Assembly (NCBI GenBank): GCA_040755155.1
Contig: JBFMBP010000144.1
Span: 1-64,000 of the forward strand
Origin: Candidatus Omnitrophota bacterium
GTDB taxonomy: Bacteria > Hinthialibacterota > Hinthialibacteria > Hinthialibacterales > Hinthialibacteraceae
DNA length: 64,000 nt
Reading direction: 5' to 3'
In this document: piece by piece, positions 48,201 through 58,618 of the stretch
How positions within the stretch are numbered: position 1 is the stretch's first letter
Layout of the letters: each line of letters opens with the position of its first letter
Position numbers and translations under genes: made by a program
The notes under the pieces: generated by a model
What the model was told of the DNA's origin: nothing
The model's input: the letters and a program-made list of their open reading frames with translations, nothing else
Databases searched by the model: none

Positions 48201-48398
48201 ATGAAAGATCAAGCCTCTGAACCCTATCAACCTCATCTATTGGAAGCTCTCCGCGATCCCTGCGAGGCGGCGGAATATCTCAACGCCGTTCTCGAAGAAG
48301 GCGATGTGAATTTATTGTTGCTCGCCTTGAAAAATGTTGCCGAGGCCAACGGCGGACTAGATCAACTGCCGCGAAAAATCCATTTCACCGCCGCCTAA
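48201..48398 (+). CDS. Truncated addiction-module antidote-like protein
   Basis: A 65-residue protein whose first part (LLEALRDPCEAAEYLNAVLE, then LLALKNVAEANGGLDQL) matches HigA-like 'probable addiction module antidote' proteins, which read YLNAALEEGD...LALRNVAEA.GG. Family members are about 100 residues; here the sequence diverges to a stop just where the recognition helix should begin. There is no toxin gene beside it. Seven bases separate it from gyrB, so it is translated, if at all, by coupling. It may be a domesticated remnant. Confidence 0.6.
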   Translation: MKDQASEPYQPHLLEALRDPCEAAEYLNAVLEEGDVNLLLLALKNVAEANGGLDQLPRKIHFTAA

Positions 48399-48424
48399 GA
48401 AGGCGACAAGGAGACTTGGAGATA

Positions 48425-50317
<1,893 letters not shown>

Positions 50318-50530
50318 TTTTCACCGAGACTCTTCGTATTCGGCGCTATCCGGTTTTATACTTAATAGGGACAGTGAGACGGTGAGACATGGTGACTTGG
50401 CGACTTGGTGATTCGGGTAAGGTTGTTTCTGTCTATTAAATATCCCTTATTTTTCATCATTCATCATTTGCATTTGCAGCCCCGCTATTCAGGTTGTCAA
50501 TAAATACAATTCGAGAGTAAAAGTAAAAAA
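50318..50530. other. Intergenic with gene-flanking repeat
   Basis: Contains aaggttgtttctgtctattaaatatcccttatttttcatcattcatcat, which parallels the start of the 48425 gene (aaggttgtttctacccgtgaaacatcccaaatttttcatcattcatcat). It looks like a dispersed repeat. No gene is seen. Confidence 0.6.
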
Positions 50531-52309
50531 ATGACCAGCAAAAAAAACGTCTCCTTTCTGCGCGCCGGCGCGGCGCAAATCAATCCCACGGTCGGCGATC
50601 TTCCCGGCAATACGCGCAAGATTCGCGAGTGGATTCATAAAGCCAAAGATAAAGGCGTTCAATTTTTAGCCTTTCCCGAACTAGCGATCTGCGGCTATCC
50701 TCCCAAAGACCTGCTGCTAAAAACCCAGTTCATCGCCGATCAACAGCGCCGCCTCGACGAAATCGTCCCCGAAACCAAGGGAATGCTTGTCGTCGCCGGC
50801 CTGGTCGTCCGCGACGGCGACAGCTACAACGCCGCCGCCGTCATGCACGACGGCCAGCTCGTAGGCGTCGCCCGCAAAGTGGGATTGCCGAATTACCGCG
50901 TCTTCGACGAGAAGCGCTATTTCCGGCGCGGCGAGTTTCTTTCCATTTTCCAGACCGACATCGCCAGCTTCGGCGTTTTGATTTGCGAGGATTTATGGCA
51001 TCCCCAAACCGCGGCCAACATGGCGGCTACGGGCGTTGATCTTATCCTCTGCCTCTCCGCCTCCCCCTTCAGCGCCGGACGCTGTCTGGAGCGGAAGACC
51101 ATGATCGAATGCCGCTGCCAGGATCACGCCGTGGGGCTGGTCTTTTGCAACCAGGTGGGAGGGCAGGACGAACTCCTGTTCGACGGGCGCAGCCTCATCG
51201 TCTCTCCCCAAGGGAAGATCATCGCCGAAGGGGCGGCTTTTGCGGAAGACCTCATTGTAGGCGACATCCGTTTCGAGGAGATTCACCGCGGTCGGCTGGC
51301 CGTTCCCATCCAACGCGATTCCCTTCCCGCGGAACAGCCAGGGGCGGAACCGGTGCGCCTTTTCGTTTCCAACGGCAACACGGCTTCCACTGTTCCCAAC
51401 GCGGGCGCCCTCGATCTGCGCCGCAATCCCTTTTTGCCCAAACCGGTTTCGCTCGCCTACGATCCCATCGCAGACGTTTACCAAGCGCTGGTTATGGGCG
51501 TGCGGGATTACGTCCATAAAAACGGCTTCCAAAAAGCCGTCATCGGTTTGAGCGGCGGGATCGATTCCGCCTTGACGGCGGCCATCGCCGCCGACGCCCT
51601 CGAACCGGAAAACGTAACCGGCATTTCCATGCCTAGCCGCTATTCCTCCGATCACAGCCAAAGCGACGCCGCCCAATTGGCGCAAAACCTGGGCATCGAA
51701 TTCAAGCAATTCGCCATCGAAGACATTTTCGCCCAATATCTGCAACTTTTTCATGAAGAATTTCATAGCCGCGATCCGGATATTACCGAGGAAAATCTGC
51801 AATCCCGCATCCGGGGCAATATCCTGATGGCCATTTCCAACAAATTCGGGCATATCGTGCTGGCGACCGGCAACAAGTCGGAAATGGCGGTGGGCTATGC
51901 GACGCTTTACGGCGACATGTGCGGCGGCCTGGCCGTCATCGCCGATGCGCCGAAAACGATGGTGTACGAATTGGCGCGCTTCCGCAACCGCGCAGCGGGA
52001 CGCGATTTAATCCCGGAAAACTCCATCCTCAAGCCCCCGTCGGCGGAATTGCGCAACGGACAGCTCGATACGGACAGCCTTCCCGAGTACGATATATTGG
52101 ACGGCATTCTGCACGCCTACATTGAACAGGATTGCAGCCTGGCCGAAATCGTGGAACTGGGCTACGACCCGGAAACGGCGAGACGCATTATCAATATGGT
52201 CGACCGCGCCGAATACAAGCGCCGGCAAGCGGCCATCGTCTTGCGCGTTACCTCCAAAGCCTTCGGCAGCGACCGGCGTTTGCCCGTAACCAACAAATAC
52301 AAATCTTGA
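50531..52309 (+). CDS. nadE: Glutamine-dependent NAD+ synthetase
   Basis: A 592-residue two-domain enzyme making NAD+ from deamido-NAD+. The N-terminal nitrilase-type glutaminase (1-270) has its Glu-Lys-Cys triad in AFPELAICGYP (E50), VGLPNYRVFDEKRYF (preceded by the Lys) and GVLICEDLW. The C-terminal synthetase has the PP-loop IGLSGGIDSALTAAIA, GISMPSRYSSDHSQ, LATGNKSEMAVGYATLYGDM and the ending EYKRRQAAIVLRVTSKAFG. The size is typical of the long bacterial form that uses glutamine. The next gene starts 12 bases after its stop. Confidence 0.96.
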   Translation: MTSKKNVSFLRAGAAQINPTVGDLPGNTRKIREWIHKAKDKGVQFLAFPELAICGYPPKDLLLKTQFIADQQRRLDEIVPETKGMLVVAGLVVRDGDSYNAAAVMHDGQLVGVARKVGLPNYRVFDEKRYFRRGEFLSIFQTDIASFGVLICEDLWHPQTAANMAATGVDLILCLSASPFSAGRCLERKTMIECRCQDHAVGLVFCNQVGGQDELLFDGRSLIVSPQGKIIAEGAAFAEDLIVGDIRFEEIHRGRLAVPIQRDSLPAEQPGAEPVRLFVSNGNTASTVPNAGALDLRRNPFLPKPVSLAYDPIADVYQALVMGVRDYVHKNGFQKAVIGLSGGIDSALTAAIAADALEPENVTGISMPSRYSSDHSQSDAAQLAQNLGIEFKQFAIEDIFAQYLQLFHEEFHSRDPDITEENLQSRIRGNILMAISNKFGHIVLATGNKSEMAVGYATLYGDMCGGLAVIADAPKTMVYELARFRNRAAGRDLIPENSILKPPSAELRNGQLDTDSLPEYDILDGILHAYIEQDCSLAEIVELGYDPETARRIINMVDRAEYKRRQAAIVLRVTSKAFGSDRRLPVTNKYKS

Positions 52310-52321
52310 AATGGTGTTGCA

Positions 52322-52864
52322 ATGAAAAAGATCTTTTGTTTATTTTCCATGTCGATTTTGACGCGCCAGGCATTCGCCCAAACCGAAGGCGAATCTTTCT
52401 TTGACAAATATTTGCCTATTGCCAAACTTTTCGATTCCCCAGTTTTTTTCGGAATCGTCATCGGCAGCGCCATTCTGTTTTTGCTAGCCGCTTATATCTT
52501 CATTAATTATGCGAAAGCGCTGGAAAAGAGAAGCAGCGAGTGGGCGAAGAGCAAAAAACTCGATGAGATCGTTGCGGCTCTTGAAAGCCCTATACCCCAG
52601 GAAGCCAAAATGGCCTTCGTCCATCTCCGCAAGCGTTCCGGCGAGCAAGAAATCCAGTCGCTCATCGAAAGGCTGCAAGAACAGCGGCGCACCGGGAAAA
52701 TCAATCCTTCCTTCATTTATCTTTTAGAAGATCTGCACGCCGTTTCCGCCGTACCGCTGCTGGAACAAATCGCAAAAGGCAAATCCCAAGCCGCCTCCCT
52801 AGCCGGACACGCCTTGGACTGCATCATGACCGAAGAAGAAGCCCGCAGCGAAACCAAAGCCTAA
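52322..52864 (+). CDS. Single-pass membrane protein with helical repeats, unknown
   Basis: A 180-residue protein of unknown family. A possible signal or first hydrophobic stretch at 1-19 (MKKIFCLFSMSILTRQAFAQ) precedes a transmembrane helix (about 41-62, GIVIGSAILFLLAAYIFINYA). The rest is soluble, with alternating helices resembling two HEAT-like repeats (EAKMAFVHLRKRSGEQEIQS and DLHAVSAVPLLEQIAKGKSQ). It is 12 bases from nadE, so it is probably co-transcribed. A scaffold role is only a guess. Confidence 0.6.
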   Translation: MKKIFCLFSMSILTRQAFAQTEGESFFDKYLPIAKLFDSPVFFGIVIGSAILFLLAAYIFINYAKALEKRSSEWAKSKKLDEIVAALESPIPQEAKMAFVHLRKRSGEQEIQSLIERLQEQRRTGKINPSFIYLLEDLHAVSAVPLLEQIAKGKSQAASLAGHALDCIMTEEEARSETKA

Positions 52865-52925
52865 AATTCCATCGTTATCATAAGTGCAACTATTTAGCCT
52901 TATGAAGAGAAGAAATACGAATTCA

Positions 52926-53016
52926 TTATTTCGCCCTTTCAGGGCTTAAGGTTTTTGTTGATCCTGTTCCCAGGCCGTTGGCCTGGGCTATCTTATTTCG
53001 CCCTTTCAGGGCTTAA
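52926..53016. repeat. Palindromic repeat pair (CGCCCTTTCAGGGC type)
   Basis: Two identical 24-base units, ttatttcgccctttcagggc plus ttaa (52926-52949 and 52993-53016), flank a third palindrome cccaggccgttggcctggg (52969-52987). Such palindromes with gggctat tails recur at 56103-56185 and resemble REP/RAYT-type elements. No transposase is adjacent. Confidence 0.75.
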
Positions 53017-53250
53017 AAACAAGGATTTCTCTTCAATCGGGTAAACTGTTACAATTCTTTTTCCGATCATATCAGTTTCGACGTTCGACTCTCGGAGACG
53101 ATTCCCGATGCATTAACTCTTTTATTTTCTCTTCTTCCAATTATTTGCGATGAAAACATAAAACCTAATATCTGGACGCAACGTCCCGGCTCTCTTCAAG
53201 GTTCTTATCCTTATCAAGTTTTCTGGCTGTATTTTGAGGCTTATTCTTTT

Positions 53251-53601
53251 ATGGAAGATAAGGTTGAGTTTGAATGCCTCACCGATCCGGCTACGATTTT
53301 TGGGGATTATTCATTCGTCAACATTGACTTAACCGCTAAAGGTTTCCCTGACGTCGTTGATTCCGTTTCGTTTATTTTTCTCAACGGCGTTTCTTATTAT
53401 CCTCCAAGAAAATTCATAAAAATGGATATTAATTATTTTCGCTATGACGGTTTTGAACATATTTTTAGGGAAGTTAATGATGTTGTGTTTTTAGTAGAAC
53501 TAACAAATGGGGAAATATACAAAATATCCGTTCCCGACATGCCTCCAAAATTTACATTGACGCCGCAGGTTGGCATTATCGACTGGCAGGAATACGATTG
53601 A
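53251..53601 (+). CDS. Small hypothetical protein, possibly 5'-truncated
   Basis: 116 codons from the ATG at 53251. The same frame stays open upstream to about 53045 with protein-like sequence (LLFSLLPIICDENIKPNIW, GSYPYQVFWLYFEAYSFM) but no ATG, GTG or TTG start with a ribosome site. It may therefore be a truncated gene whose 5' end was lost to the palindromic repeat region, or it may start at an unusual codon. The C-terminal half is beta-rich (DVVFLVELTNGEIYKISVPD). No family was recognised. Confidence 0.5.
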   Translation: MEDKVEFECLTDPATIFGDYSFVNIDLTAKGFPDVVDSVSFIFLNGVSYYPPRKFIKMDINYFRYDGFEHIFREVNDVVFLVELTNGEIYKISVPDMPPKFTLTPQVGIIDWQEYD

Positions 53602-53723
53602 AGAAAAAGGTATACAGACAAATCCTCAAAAGGCAGGCGGCAAGGGCAAGGTAGTTTCTGCCCTTGAGACCGTAGGATGGGTCGTGTTTTTTGACCCATC
53701 ATTTTTTCATCACTCATCACTCT

Positions 53724-55952
53724 TCATTCAATGAATCCGGCATAGCGGCCCAGCCAATAGGGCAAGAGCCAAAAGACGCCGCAACTTTCGAAATGCCCTT
53801 CAGTATCTTGAATATCTCCCGCTGTTGCGCTCCACGGATTCTTATCCCACCGCATGACTCCCCGTTCGCTGGCGGGCAGCATACGGTCGATTTGCAGCGA
53901 TTCCACCATAGGAAAGCGGACAAGCCGAACATCCTCGCGCTGCGAATTGTCCACCGTCCATTGGATTAAATCCAACGATTGATCGCGCAGAAAATCCACG
54001 CTTTCGGTTGGATGGCAATCCTCGCCTCCAACTAAACCATAGATGAAATTGTAAAAAGGATCGTTTTCATTCTCGATGGTTTTGTAAGCCCAAGTCAATC
54101 CTTCCAAAAACGCTGTGCGCAATTGAGGATCGTCTTCGTTCAGCATCAATCCCGGCGCGGCCAAAGCGAGCAGTTCGTCGTCGATATGGGTGCGGTCCGA
54201 TCTCCCGTAACTTTTAGGGCGGCGGCAATTGTCCAGATAGCCATGTTTTTCGATTAATTTTTTAAACTCGTTTTGATATTTCTCGTCGCCGGTGATGAAA
54301 TAGGCAGTTTTTAAATAGGACAAAATTTCAAACGAATTGATCGGCCTTTCCACCCGCCAATCGGGATCGTGATTCAATTTTTCCGGCGACCATACGCCCC
54401 ACCGCGTCGGCTGGCCGTCGATGTCGCGCAGAACGTAGCCGCCGCGAATGATTCCATCCATAATTTTGCGCACATGATCGCGAACGCGGGATTTATGCGC
54501 ATCGTCGGCGGCCAGTTTGTAATAAAAATAATATCCGAAAAAATGTCCCGTAATTTCATCCGAACTGGTATCGCCTTTCCAAAGCCATTTGCCGTCCGCC
54601 GAGAGGCGCCAACGCTTCTCCATCGGTTTATAGCGCGGATCGCGAAGGCGTCGCTCCGCCGCTTCTTGGGGAGAAATCGCTTCGTTGGAGTCGGCCATGC
54701 GCTTCCAATCGCTGGGAACGATGGTGCGGGCGACGAAACTGCCGGTTTGCGTGATAGTTTGCAGCCGCTCCAGCGCATCGTAGGCGCGATCCGCTCGATC
54801 TTTGGCTTCGGGATTCTTCGTTACGGCGAAACGCAGGCTTTCCATGGCCATATACATGCTAGTGTATTGGCCGTCGTTGTCGTCGTCGTAAGGTTCGAAA
54901 ACCGAACGATCGGCGGGATTGGGGAAGTAACATTTCTCCACGAATCCGGGCGGCCGGATATGGCGCTTTCCCAGAATTTGGCGAAAATAAGCCTCCTTTT
55001 CCGCCAATGTCATTGTTTTTCGCTTGATGGCGCTGACGCCTTTGGCCGTAGCAATCCAAGCCGCGCCATCCGGAGCGATGGCCAAGGCGCGCACATCGTC
55101 GCTGAGCAGCCAACGGCGGCTATGGCGCTGCGACCATCGCAGGCCGTCATACCGCGCAACGCCGCCGCCGGTTCCGATCCATAAGGTTCCGTCGGCGTCG
55201 AAGGCCAAAGCGCGGACATCATGATAGGGCAAACCGTCGCGTCCGGAAATCGATCGAATGCGCTTGCCGTCTTGATAAACGTCAATGCCGCCCAATTCGC
55301 CGATCCATAATTTCCCATCCGGCGCAAAGGCTAAAGCGTTCGTCTCGCTATAGGTCAACTCTTCATCTTTGAAATAATAATCCAGTTCTTTTTCGTCCCA
55401 GCGATAAAGTCCTACTCCCGTTGCGATCCACAATGCTCCTTCACCGTCGAGCGCGGCGTCTCTGGCGTTCAACGACCAGCCGCTTGCGATGTTTTGCCAT
55501 TGGCCGTTATTCCAACGCCATGAACCGTCCGGGCCGATGGCGATCATATCATCGGGAAGCAGGCCGATAACGCCGATAGGATTTTGAATTCCCTTAGTTT
55601 TATCAATCCCCTTATCGGAGATTCGATATACGCCGTTCCAAGCGCCCACCCAAAGAACGCCCTGGCGATCCATCTGCAATTCGTATACGGGTCCCGGTTC
55701 GACTTCGGGAACGATAGACCACGCTCCGCCGCGCAAAGCGAAAAGACCGGCTTGGGTTCCAGCCCATACGGTTCCATCTCCATCTATGGCGATAGCGCGA
55801 ACGTCATTGGCGGAGTCTCCGCCGGGAATTGGATAGGCTTCATGATATTCCTGAACGAAGGGATCGTCTTTTATTCCTGCGGAGGCTTCTAAACCCCATA
55901 AACAAATAAGGAAGGCGAAGAAAAATCGAAATACGTAAATGGACTTCTTCAT
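53724..55952 (-). CDS. Secreted propeller-plus-toroid protein
   Basis: A 742-residue exported protein with GGGAG before the ATG and a signal peptide ending LEASAG. Residues ~40-330 hold repeated 'two-component regulator propeller' motifs (IDGDGTVWAGTQAGLFAL, MDRQGVLWVGAWNGVYR, DGEGALWIATGVGLYRW, DADGTLWIGTGGGVARY, APDGAAWIATAKGVSAI), forming a beta-propeller. The C-terminal ~400 residues are helical with ITGHFFGYYFYYKLA, RADRAYDALERLQTI and ELLALAAPGLMLNED, resembling an alpha/alpha-toroid. No kinase domain follows the propeller, unlike hybrid sensors. It could bind or process glycans; the activity is unknown. Its helical part is organised somewhat like the protein at 48425. Confidence 0.78.
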   Translation of the reverse strand: MKKSIYVFRFFFAFLICLWGLEASAGIKDDPFVQEYHEAYPIPGGDSANDVRAIAIDGDGTVWAGTQAGLFALRGGAWSIVPEVEPGPVYELQMDRQGVLWVGAWNGVYRISDKGIDKTKGIQNPIGVIGLLPDDMIAIGPDGSWRWNNGQWQNIASGWSLNARDAALDGEGALWIATGVGLYRWDEKELDYYFKDEELTYSETNALAFAPDGKLWIGELGGIDVYQDGKRIRSISGRDGLPYHDVRALAFDADGTLWIGTGGGVARYDGLRWSQRHSRRWLLSDDVRALAIAPDGAAWIATAKGVSAIKRKTMTLAEKEAYFRQILGKRHIRPPGFVEKCYFPNPADRSVFEPYDDDNDGQYTSMYMAMESLRFAVTKNPEAKDRADRAYDALERLQTITQTGSFVARTIVPSDWKRMADSNEAISPQEAAERRLRDPRYKPMEKRWRLSADGKWLWKGDTSSDEITGHFFGYYFYYKLAADDAHKSRVRDHVRKIMDGIIRGGYVLRDIDGQPTRWGVWSPEKLNHDPDWRVERPINSFEILSYLKTAYFITGDEKYQNEFKKLIEKHGYLDNCRRPKSYGRSDRTHIDDELLALAAPGLMLNEDDPQLRTAFLEGLTWAYKTIENENDPFYNFIYGLVGGEDCHPTESVDFLRDQSLDLIQWTVDNSQREDVRLVRFPMVESLQIDRMLPASERGVMRWDKNPWSATAGDIQDTEGHFESCGVFWLLPYWLGRYAGFIE

Positions 55953-56312
55953 AAAAATCTCCCAAATCGATCGGATTTCAAACTCCTACTACGCAGCTCG
56001 TACTCTCAGGCTGTTGTAAATATCATTTAAAAAAGGCGTTGAGTCTTTCATGTTCATAGCTTTCGAAACGCGAAATGAGTCGAATGCCGCGAAATTAATT
56101 CTCCCAGCCTTGAAAGGCTGGGCTATTGCCAAATGCCCCTTTAAAGGGGCAAACGATAATAGCCCACCGTTTCAACGGCGGGTATGTGGAGGTTTTCTTT
56201 TCGCGTCTTCGTTACATAAGCGTAATTTTGGAACGTCTTATAAACTCCTCCTCGCGCCTAACATGAGTTGCAAAAAAGGAATAGAGATAGTAGTTTTAAA
56301 ACATTCCGGCGA
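55953..56312. repeat. Gap with three palindromic repeats
   Basis: At 56103-56185 three palindromes occur in a row: cccagccttgaaaggctggg, tgcccctttaaaggggca and a cccaccgtttcaacggcggg unit, separated by attgcc and aacgataatag. The first and third carry gggctat or atagccc edges in opposite orientation, the layout of a REP doublet. No gene is seen in the rest. Confidence 0.7.
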
Positions 56313-57215
56313 TTATCCAACAAAACTCTCGACGAATTGTTTCGCCTTTTTGGCTTGCGCCAGGATTTCCGCCTGGCTGCCGGGCGCCAGCGTTTCAATC
56401 ACAACGGGACCGCGAGCGAATCCCCCCTTCTTCAATAGGGAAAACACTGCTGGGAAATCCACCTTCCCTTCGCCGGGCGTAACCATCACGTTTTGCGGAG
56501 GCAGATAATCCTTAACGCACATGCCCGTCACAATACCATCGACGCTTGGAGCGTCCAGGATGGGATTCAACTCGCCTTTCGAATAATAAAAAATATTGCC
56601 GGGATCGTACCAGAGAGTAAAATTGTTCTTGCCCACTTTTTCGATCGATTTTCGGCATTGCGGACCGGTGGCGTTCGAACCGCCATGTGGTTTCAATGTC
56701 AATCCTACTTTTTTGCTCTCCGCATAATCGCAGCATTCGGAGATAATCTTATAATAAGGTTCATAAAGTTCGGGCGCCTCGACGCCCCCCATCATCAGCG
56801 TTTTCCCTTTCACGGCGGCGCAACGATCGATCAATTTCCTTAGCGCGTCGATTCCCGTCTGGATCGTAGGCTGCATCGGAAAGCCTCCGCCATAGACGGC
56901 GGGAACTTCCAAACCTCGTTTCTTGACCTCTTCCCCGATCTGCTGCGCCTCTTCCGGCGTGGTTTCGAAAGTTATGATCAGACTGGTTTTGGAATTGCAC
57001 GTCATCAGTCCGGCATGTTTGAAACCCGCTTCCGCAATGGCGTCCAGCGCTACGCGATAGTCGTACTTGTCCCAAGGCCGCGTAAAACACCCGATTGGCC
57101 AATTCGATTGGCGATCCGTCGATTCGGAAGCGAATACCGATCGCGAAACCGCCGCCGCTAATCCCAGATTCGCCGTCCATTTGAAGAAATCGCGCCGATT
57201 GCATTGATTGGACAT
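56313..57215 (-). CDS. Tat-exported sugar-phosphate isomerase/epimerase-like TIM-barrel protein
   Basis: A 300-residue protein of the AP-endonuclease-2/xylose-isomerase-like TIM-barrel family. The ATG at 57215 has GGGAG upstream and starts a Tat signal peptide with a twin-arginine motif (NRRDFFKW) and ...VFASES. Barrel features are IGCFTRPWDKYDYRVALDAI, EAGFKHAGLM, GLTLKPHGGSNATGP, LWYDPGNIFYYSKGE and PVVIETLAPGSQAE, with metal-ligand candidates H, D and E in those strands. The substrate is unknown. Tat export with folded cofactor or metal fits a periplasmic sugar-processing role. Confidence 0.85.
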   Translation of the reverse strand: MSNQCNRRDFFKWTANLGLAAAVSRSVFASESTDRQSNWPIGCFTRPWDKYDYRVALDAIAEAGFKHAGLMTCNSKTSLIITFETTPEEAQQIGEEVKKRGLEVPAVYGGGFPMQPTIQTGIDALRKLIDRCAAVKGKTLMMGGVEAPELYEPYYKIISECCDYAESKKVGLTLKPHGGSNATGPQCRKSIEKVGKNNFTLWYDPGNIFYYSKGELNPILDAPSVDGIVTGMCVKDYLPPQNVMVTPGEGKVDFPAVFSLLKKGGFARGPVVIETLAPGSQAEILAQAKKAKQFVESFVG

Positions 57216-57457
57216 AAGCATTCTCCCATTCGCTTCGATCATACTATCCTCATAAGGCTCCAGTATAGAAGAAAATAGGTTTGATGGCGACTCTTCCTCT
57301 TTAAGGAGCGCCAATATTCTTATTTTTCAGTTTTACGTTTGGAAAAAGTTTAAGAACTTTTTACGTTGAGTCGCCTCTATGGATTGCCCTTGGAAAGCAA
57401 TTTTATATAATAATTTAAATGATCTATTTCAAGAATCGAATTTTGGGAACCAATGGG

Positions 57458-57916
57458 ATGCAACTCTCCGAAATCCTAAGCGAAGATCGTATTTGTCTCG
57501 ACGCCCAAAGCGAAACAAAATCGGAGGCGATCCGCGAACTCGCCGCAATTGCCGCAAAAAGCGGTAAAGTTAGCAATTTGGATAAACTAGTTGAATCCTT
57601 AATGGCCCGCGAGAAAATTCAAACCACCGGCATCGGCTATGGCATGGCGATTCCCCACGCCACGGCGGAAGGCGTCCGCGGCGTCGTCCTCGTGTTGGGA
57701 ATATCGAAGAAAGGCATCGATTTCGAATCCCTGGACGGACGCCCGGTTCACTTGGTTTTCTTGCTGGCGGGGGAACCGAGATTGCAGACCTCTTTTCTCA
57801 GCATCCTGAGCAAAATCTCCCGATATTTCCGCAAAGAAACCTTCCGCAACGAAATATTGCAAGCCGAATCCGCCCAAGAAATCCTTTCTCTCCTCCGTTC
57901 CCGCGAAGAACAATAA
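57458..57916 (+). CDS. PTS EIIA (fructose/nitrogen type) protein
   Basis: A 152-residue EIIA of the fructose/PtsN family. It starts MQLSEILSEDRICLDAQS, the usual N-terminus; the frame is open to 57419. The phosphorylatable His is in the GIGYGMAIPHATAEGV block, followed by VVLVLGISKKGIDFESLDG and VHLVFLLAGEP. No EIIB/EIIC transporter genes adjoin, so a PtsN-like regulatory role is as likely as sugar uptake. Convergent with the putative anti-sigma gene; a terminator at 57991 separates them. Confidence 0.88.
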   Translation: MQLSEILSEDRICLDAQSETKSEAIRELAAIAAKSGKVSNLDKLVESLMAREKIQTTGIGYGMAIPHATAEGVRGVVLVLGISKKGIDFESLDGRPVHLVFLLAGEPRLQTSFLSILSKISRYFRKETFRNEILQAESAQEILSLLRSREEQ

Positions 57917-57990
57917 CCCTTGATGACGCATTGCAGCGAAAAGGAATATCGTTAAAACTTTCTGGATTTATGTAGAATTCTTCCATAAAA

Positions 57991-58023
57991 AGAGACCAGA
58001 CGGAGTGAACCGATCTGGTCTCT
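57991..58023 (-). terminator. Terminator of sigma/anti-sigma operon
   Basis: A perfect 10-bp stem (AGAGACCAGA/TCTGGTCTCT) with a 13-base loop. On the minus strand it is followed by TTTTATGG, so it should end the minus-strand transcript. It lies between convergent genes. Confidence 0.8.
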
Positions 58024-58051
58024 CAACGGTCTTCGGATCGCTCAATTCTGA

Positions 58052-58564
58052 TTATTCGATAGCCTTTTTGTCGACTTCAGAGAGTGCGGCCGCGCTATCC
58101 GGCGCAACGGTAGATATCTCCTCATCGGTTTCAATCTGGACTGTTGAGGTTACATCTCCCGTTTTTCCATCGATAACGTTGACTTCGCGTACGGTTTTTA
58201 CCTTTTCAATGCTATCCGGCGCGATTGTGGATATCTTCTCAACGGTTTCAATTTGGACTGTTGCGGTTGCATCGCCCGTTTTTTCATCGATGATGTTGAC
58301 TTCGCGTACGGTTTTTACCTCTACGATGTACGAACGCAAGGCGGTGTACCCTGCCCACGACGAGGTCGCGACGACCGTTATTAGGAATAGACACAGCGTC
58401 CACGCTGTTTTTTGATGAGTTGTCATCCATCGAATCATGATGGGTTTCTCCTTTCGGTATTCTTGAATGAGTTGGTTTTTGAGGCGTTCTCGGTGACTGC
58501 TTTCGACGATGCGCGGCGCCTGCGTTTCGGCGAGCCATTCTTCCATGCTTTTCTTGCGTTTCAT
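58052..58564 (-). CDS. Putative membrane anti-sigma factor with duplicated extracytoplasmic segment
   Basis: A 170-residue protein with GGAGG before the ATG. A cytoplasmic N-terminal part with charged helices (MEEWLAETQAPRIVESSHRE) precedes one transmembrane helix (about 52-72, AWTLCLFLITVVATSSWAGY). The outer part is two copies of a ~38-residue unit: VKTVREVNIIDEKTGDATAT and VKTVREVNVIDGKTGDVTST, each ending IETxEEIST[I/V]APDS. Cotranscription with the sigma-factor gene 54 bases upstream suggests it restrains that factor; no ZAS or RskA motif was recognised, so this is inferred. Confidence 0.65.
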   Translation of the reverse strand: MKRKKSMEEWLAETQAPRIVESSHRERLKNQLIQEYRKEKPIMIRWMTTHQKTAWTLCLFLITVVATSSWAGYTALRSYIVEVKTVREVNIIDEKTGDATATVQIETVEKISTIAPDSIEKVKTVREVNVIDGKTGDVTSTVQIETDEEISTVAPDSAAALSEVDKKAIE

Positions 58565-58618
58565 GATACGCCTCCACTTCGCTTTTTATTCGTTTCGGAT
58601 CGGCCAATCCAATTAGTA

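Noticed and set aside
52926-53016. Possible CRISPR array
   Set aside because: There are only two identical units, they are perfect palindromes, and the spacer itself contains another palindrome. There are no cas genes. REP-like repeats fit better.
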